Assembly: GCA_034509495.1 (NCBI GenBank)
Contig: CM067506.1
Location: forward strand, 20,071,392 to 20,135,391
From: Acestrorhynchus altus
Taxonomy: Eukaryota; Chordata; Actinopteri; Characiformes; Acestrorhynchidae
DNA: 64,000 bases
Direction: 5' to 3'
The number at the start of each line of letters is the position of its first letter. The stretch's first letter is position 1. The notes under the pieces are model-generated. The model saw only the letters and a list, made by a program, of their open reading frames with translations. It did no database searches and was not told where the DNA came from. Position numbers and translations under genes: made by a program. Below, piece by piece: positions 63,404 through 64,000 of the stretch.

Positions 63404-63789
63404 GTGAAGCGATTTGTTTTGAGTTGAATTGGAACAAAAAAATCATGGAAGTTACAGATAACAAATAGTAAATTAGTAGATATAAAAACATCTGATAAAT
63501 ATGTAGAGATACAAAGACAAATTATAATCTATATACAATTCACAGTTTGTGATCTAGATATAAGTTAGATATTAGTGCAAATATAAACATGGTAAACAGG
63601 GTATTTACATTCAGATTTTCTGTTCCAGTTACCTGTACTTTTGCATGTTTTGCATATGCTCTTAATTCTTGGGCGGCTGCCTATGTTTATTTTAGAAAAA
63701 TGTTCTGCAACACCAACTAACCCTCTGGAAAATGTAATTGCCCCCTTAGTTACTCAATCAACTATTTTGCCTAAATTAAATTGATACCC

Positions 63790-63990
63790 AGGATCAAACT
63801 AGTCCAGGGGTCACCTGCCCTGCATCTGGAGAGCTGCTTTCCTTCAGATTTCAACTTGAAACCAAATCGTACACATTCAGCCAATCAAGAAGGTAGAAAT
63901 TAGTTGGATCAGGTGGGGAAGATTAGGGGTGAATCAAAAGTCCAGTCACAACTTTCAAAATGTGGCTGGACCACCAAAATGAAAGAACCC
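63790..63990. repeat. Dispersed repeat fragment at window end
   Basis: The text CCAGGGGTCACCTGCCCTGC, ATCTGGAGAGCTGCTTTCC and CATTCAGCCAATCAAGAAGG is of the same general type as 46215-46440. In the last prkg2-like intron seen here. Confidence 0.45.
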
Positions 63991-64000
63991 AGATTGACCT

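Overview
The window is vertebrate nuclear DNA: AT-rich, intron-rich and full of microsatellites and small DNA transposons. Repeat types (Tc1-like elements, tRNA-derived SINEs, an L2-type LINE ending in an ATTTAC-type tail) and the coding sequence suggest an ostariophysan teleost, perhaps a characiform. That placement rests on remembered repeat families, not on a search. I see no bacterial, viral or CRISPR sequence.

Two protein genes lie head to tail on the plus strand, both cut by the window edges. From 491 to about 36.8 kb is the 3' part of col13a1, the transmembrane (MACIT) collagen XIII alpha-1 chain. I place 39 coding exons plus a terminal exon whose first codon is the stop: about 622 residues if all are joined. 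They cover most of COL1 (exons at 491-5630), the non-collagenous NC2 (7204-8659), COL2 (10694-22859), NC3 (22803-22992), COL3 (23080 onward) and the short NC4 tail. The cytoplasmic, membrane and first ectodomain exons lie upstream of the window. All exons are phase 0, so each can be skipped without shifting the frame, which fits the known heavy alternative splicing of collagen XIII. The most notable point is two consecutive alternative-looking penultimate exons, each ending in an LDAPCP cysteine motif.

From about 36.8 to 46.7 kb is an intergenic stretch with a SINE, MITE-like inverted repeats, a dispersed repeat pair and a GC-rich block with a 16-bp minisatellite. That block ends in a good splice donor and may be the non-coding first exon or promoter of the next gene.

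From 46794 to 63403 is a type II-like cGMP-dependent protein kinase (prkg2-like; it could be the fish paralogue sometimes called prkg3). Seventeen coding exons give 731 residues: MGNGS myristoylation start, coiled coil, GVSAEP autoinhibitory segment, two cyclic-nucleotide-binding domains and an AGC kinase domain with its key residues. Only the last exon, about 30-35 residues, is beyond the window. The two genes have no evident shared pathway; their adjacency is a synteny clue.

Mobile elements include a complete-looking 1.24-kb Tc1-like transposon with an IR/DR layout, two other degenerate Tc1 pieces, a DNA transposon split by an antisense L2-like LINE, two SINE copies and several MITEs, one of which ends about 20 bases before a prkg exon. 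I found no convincing new biological system; the best leads are splicing features of col13a1 and transposon-exon contacts in prkg.
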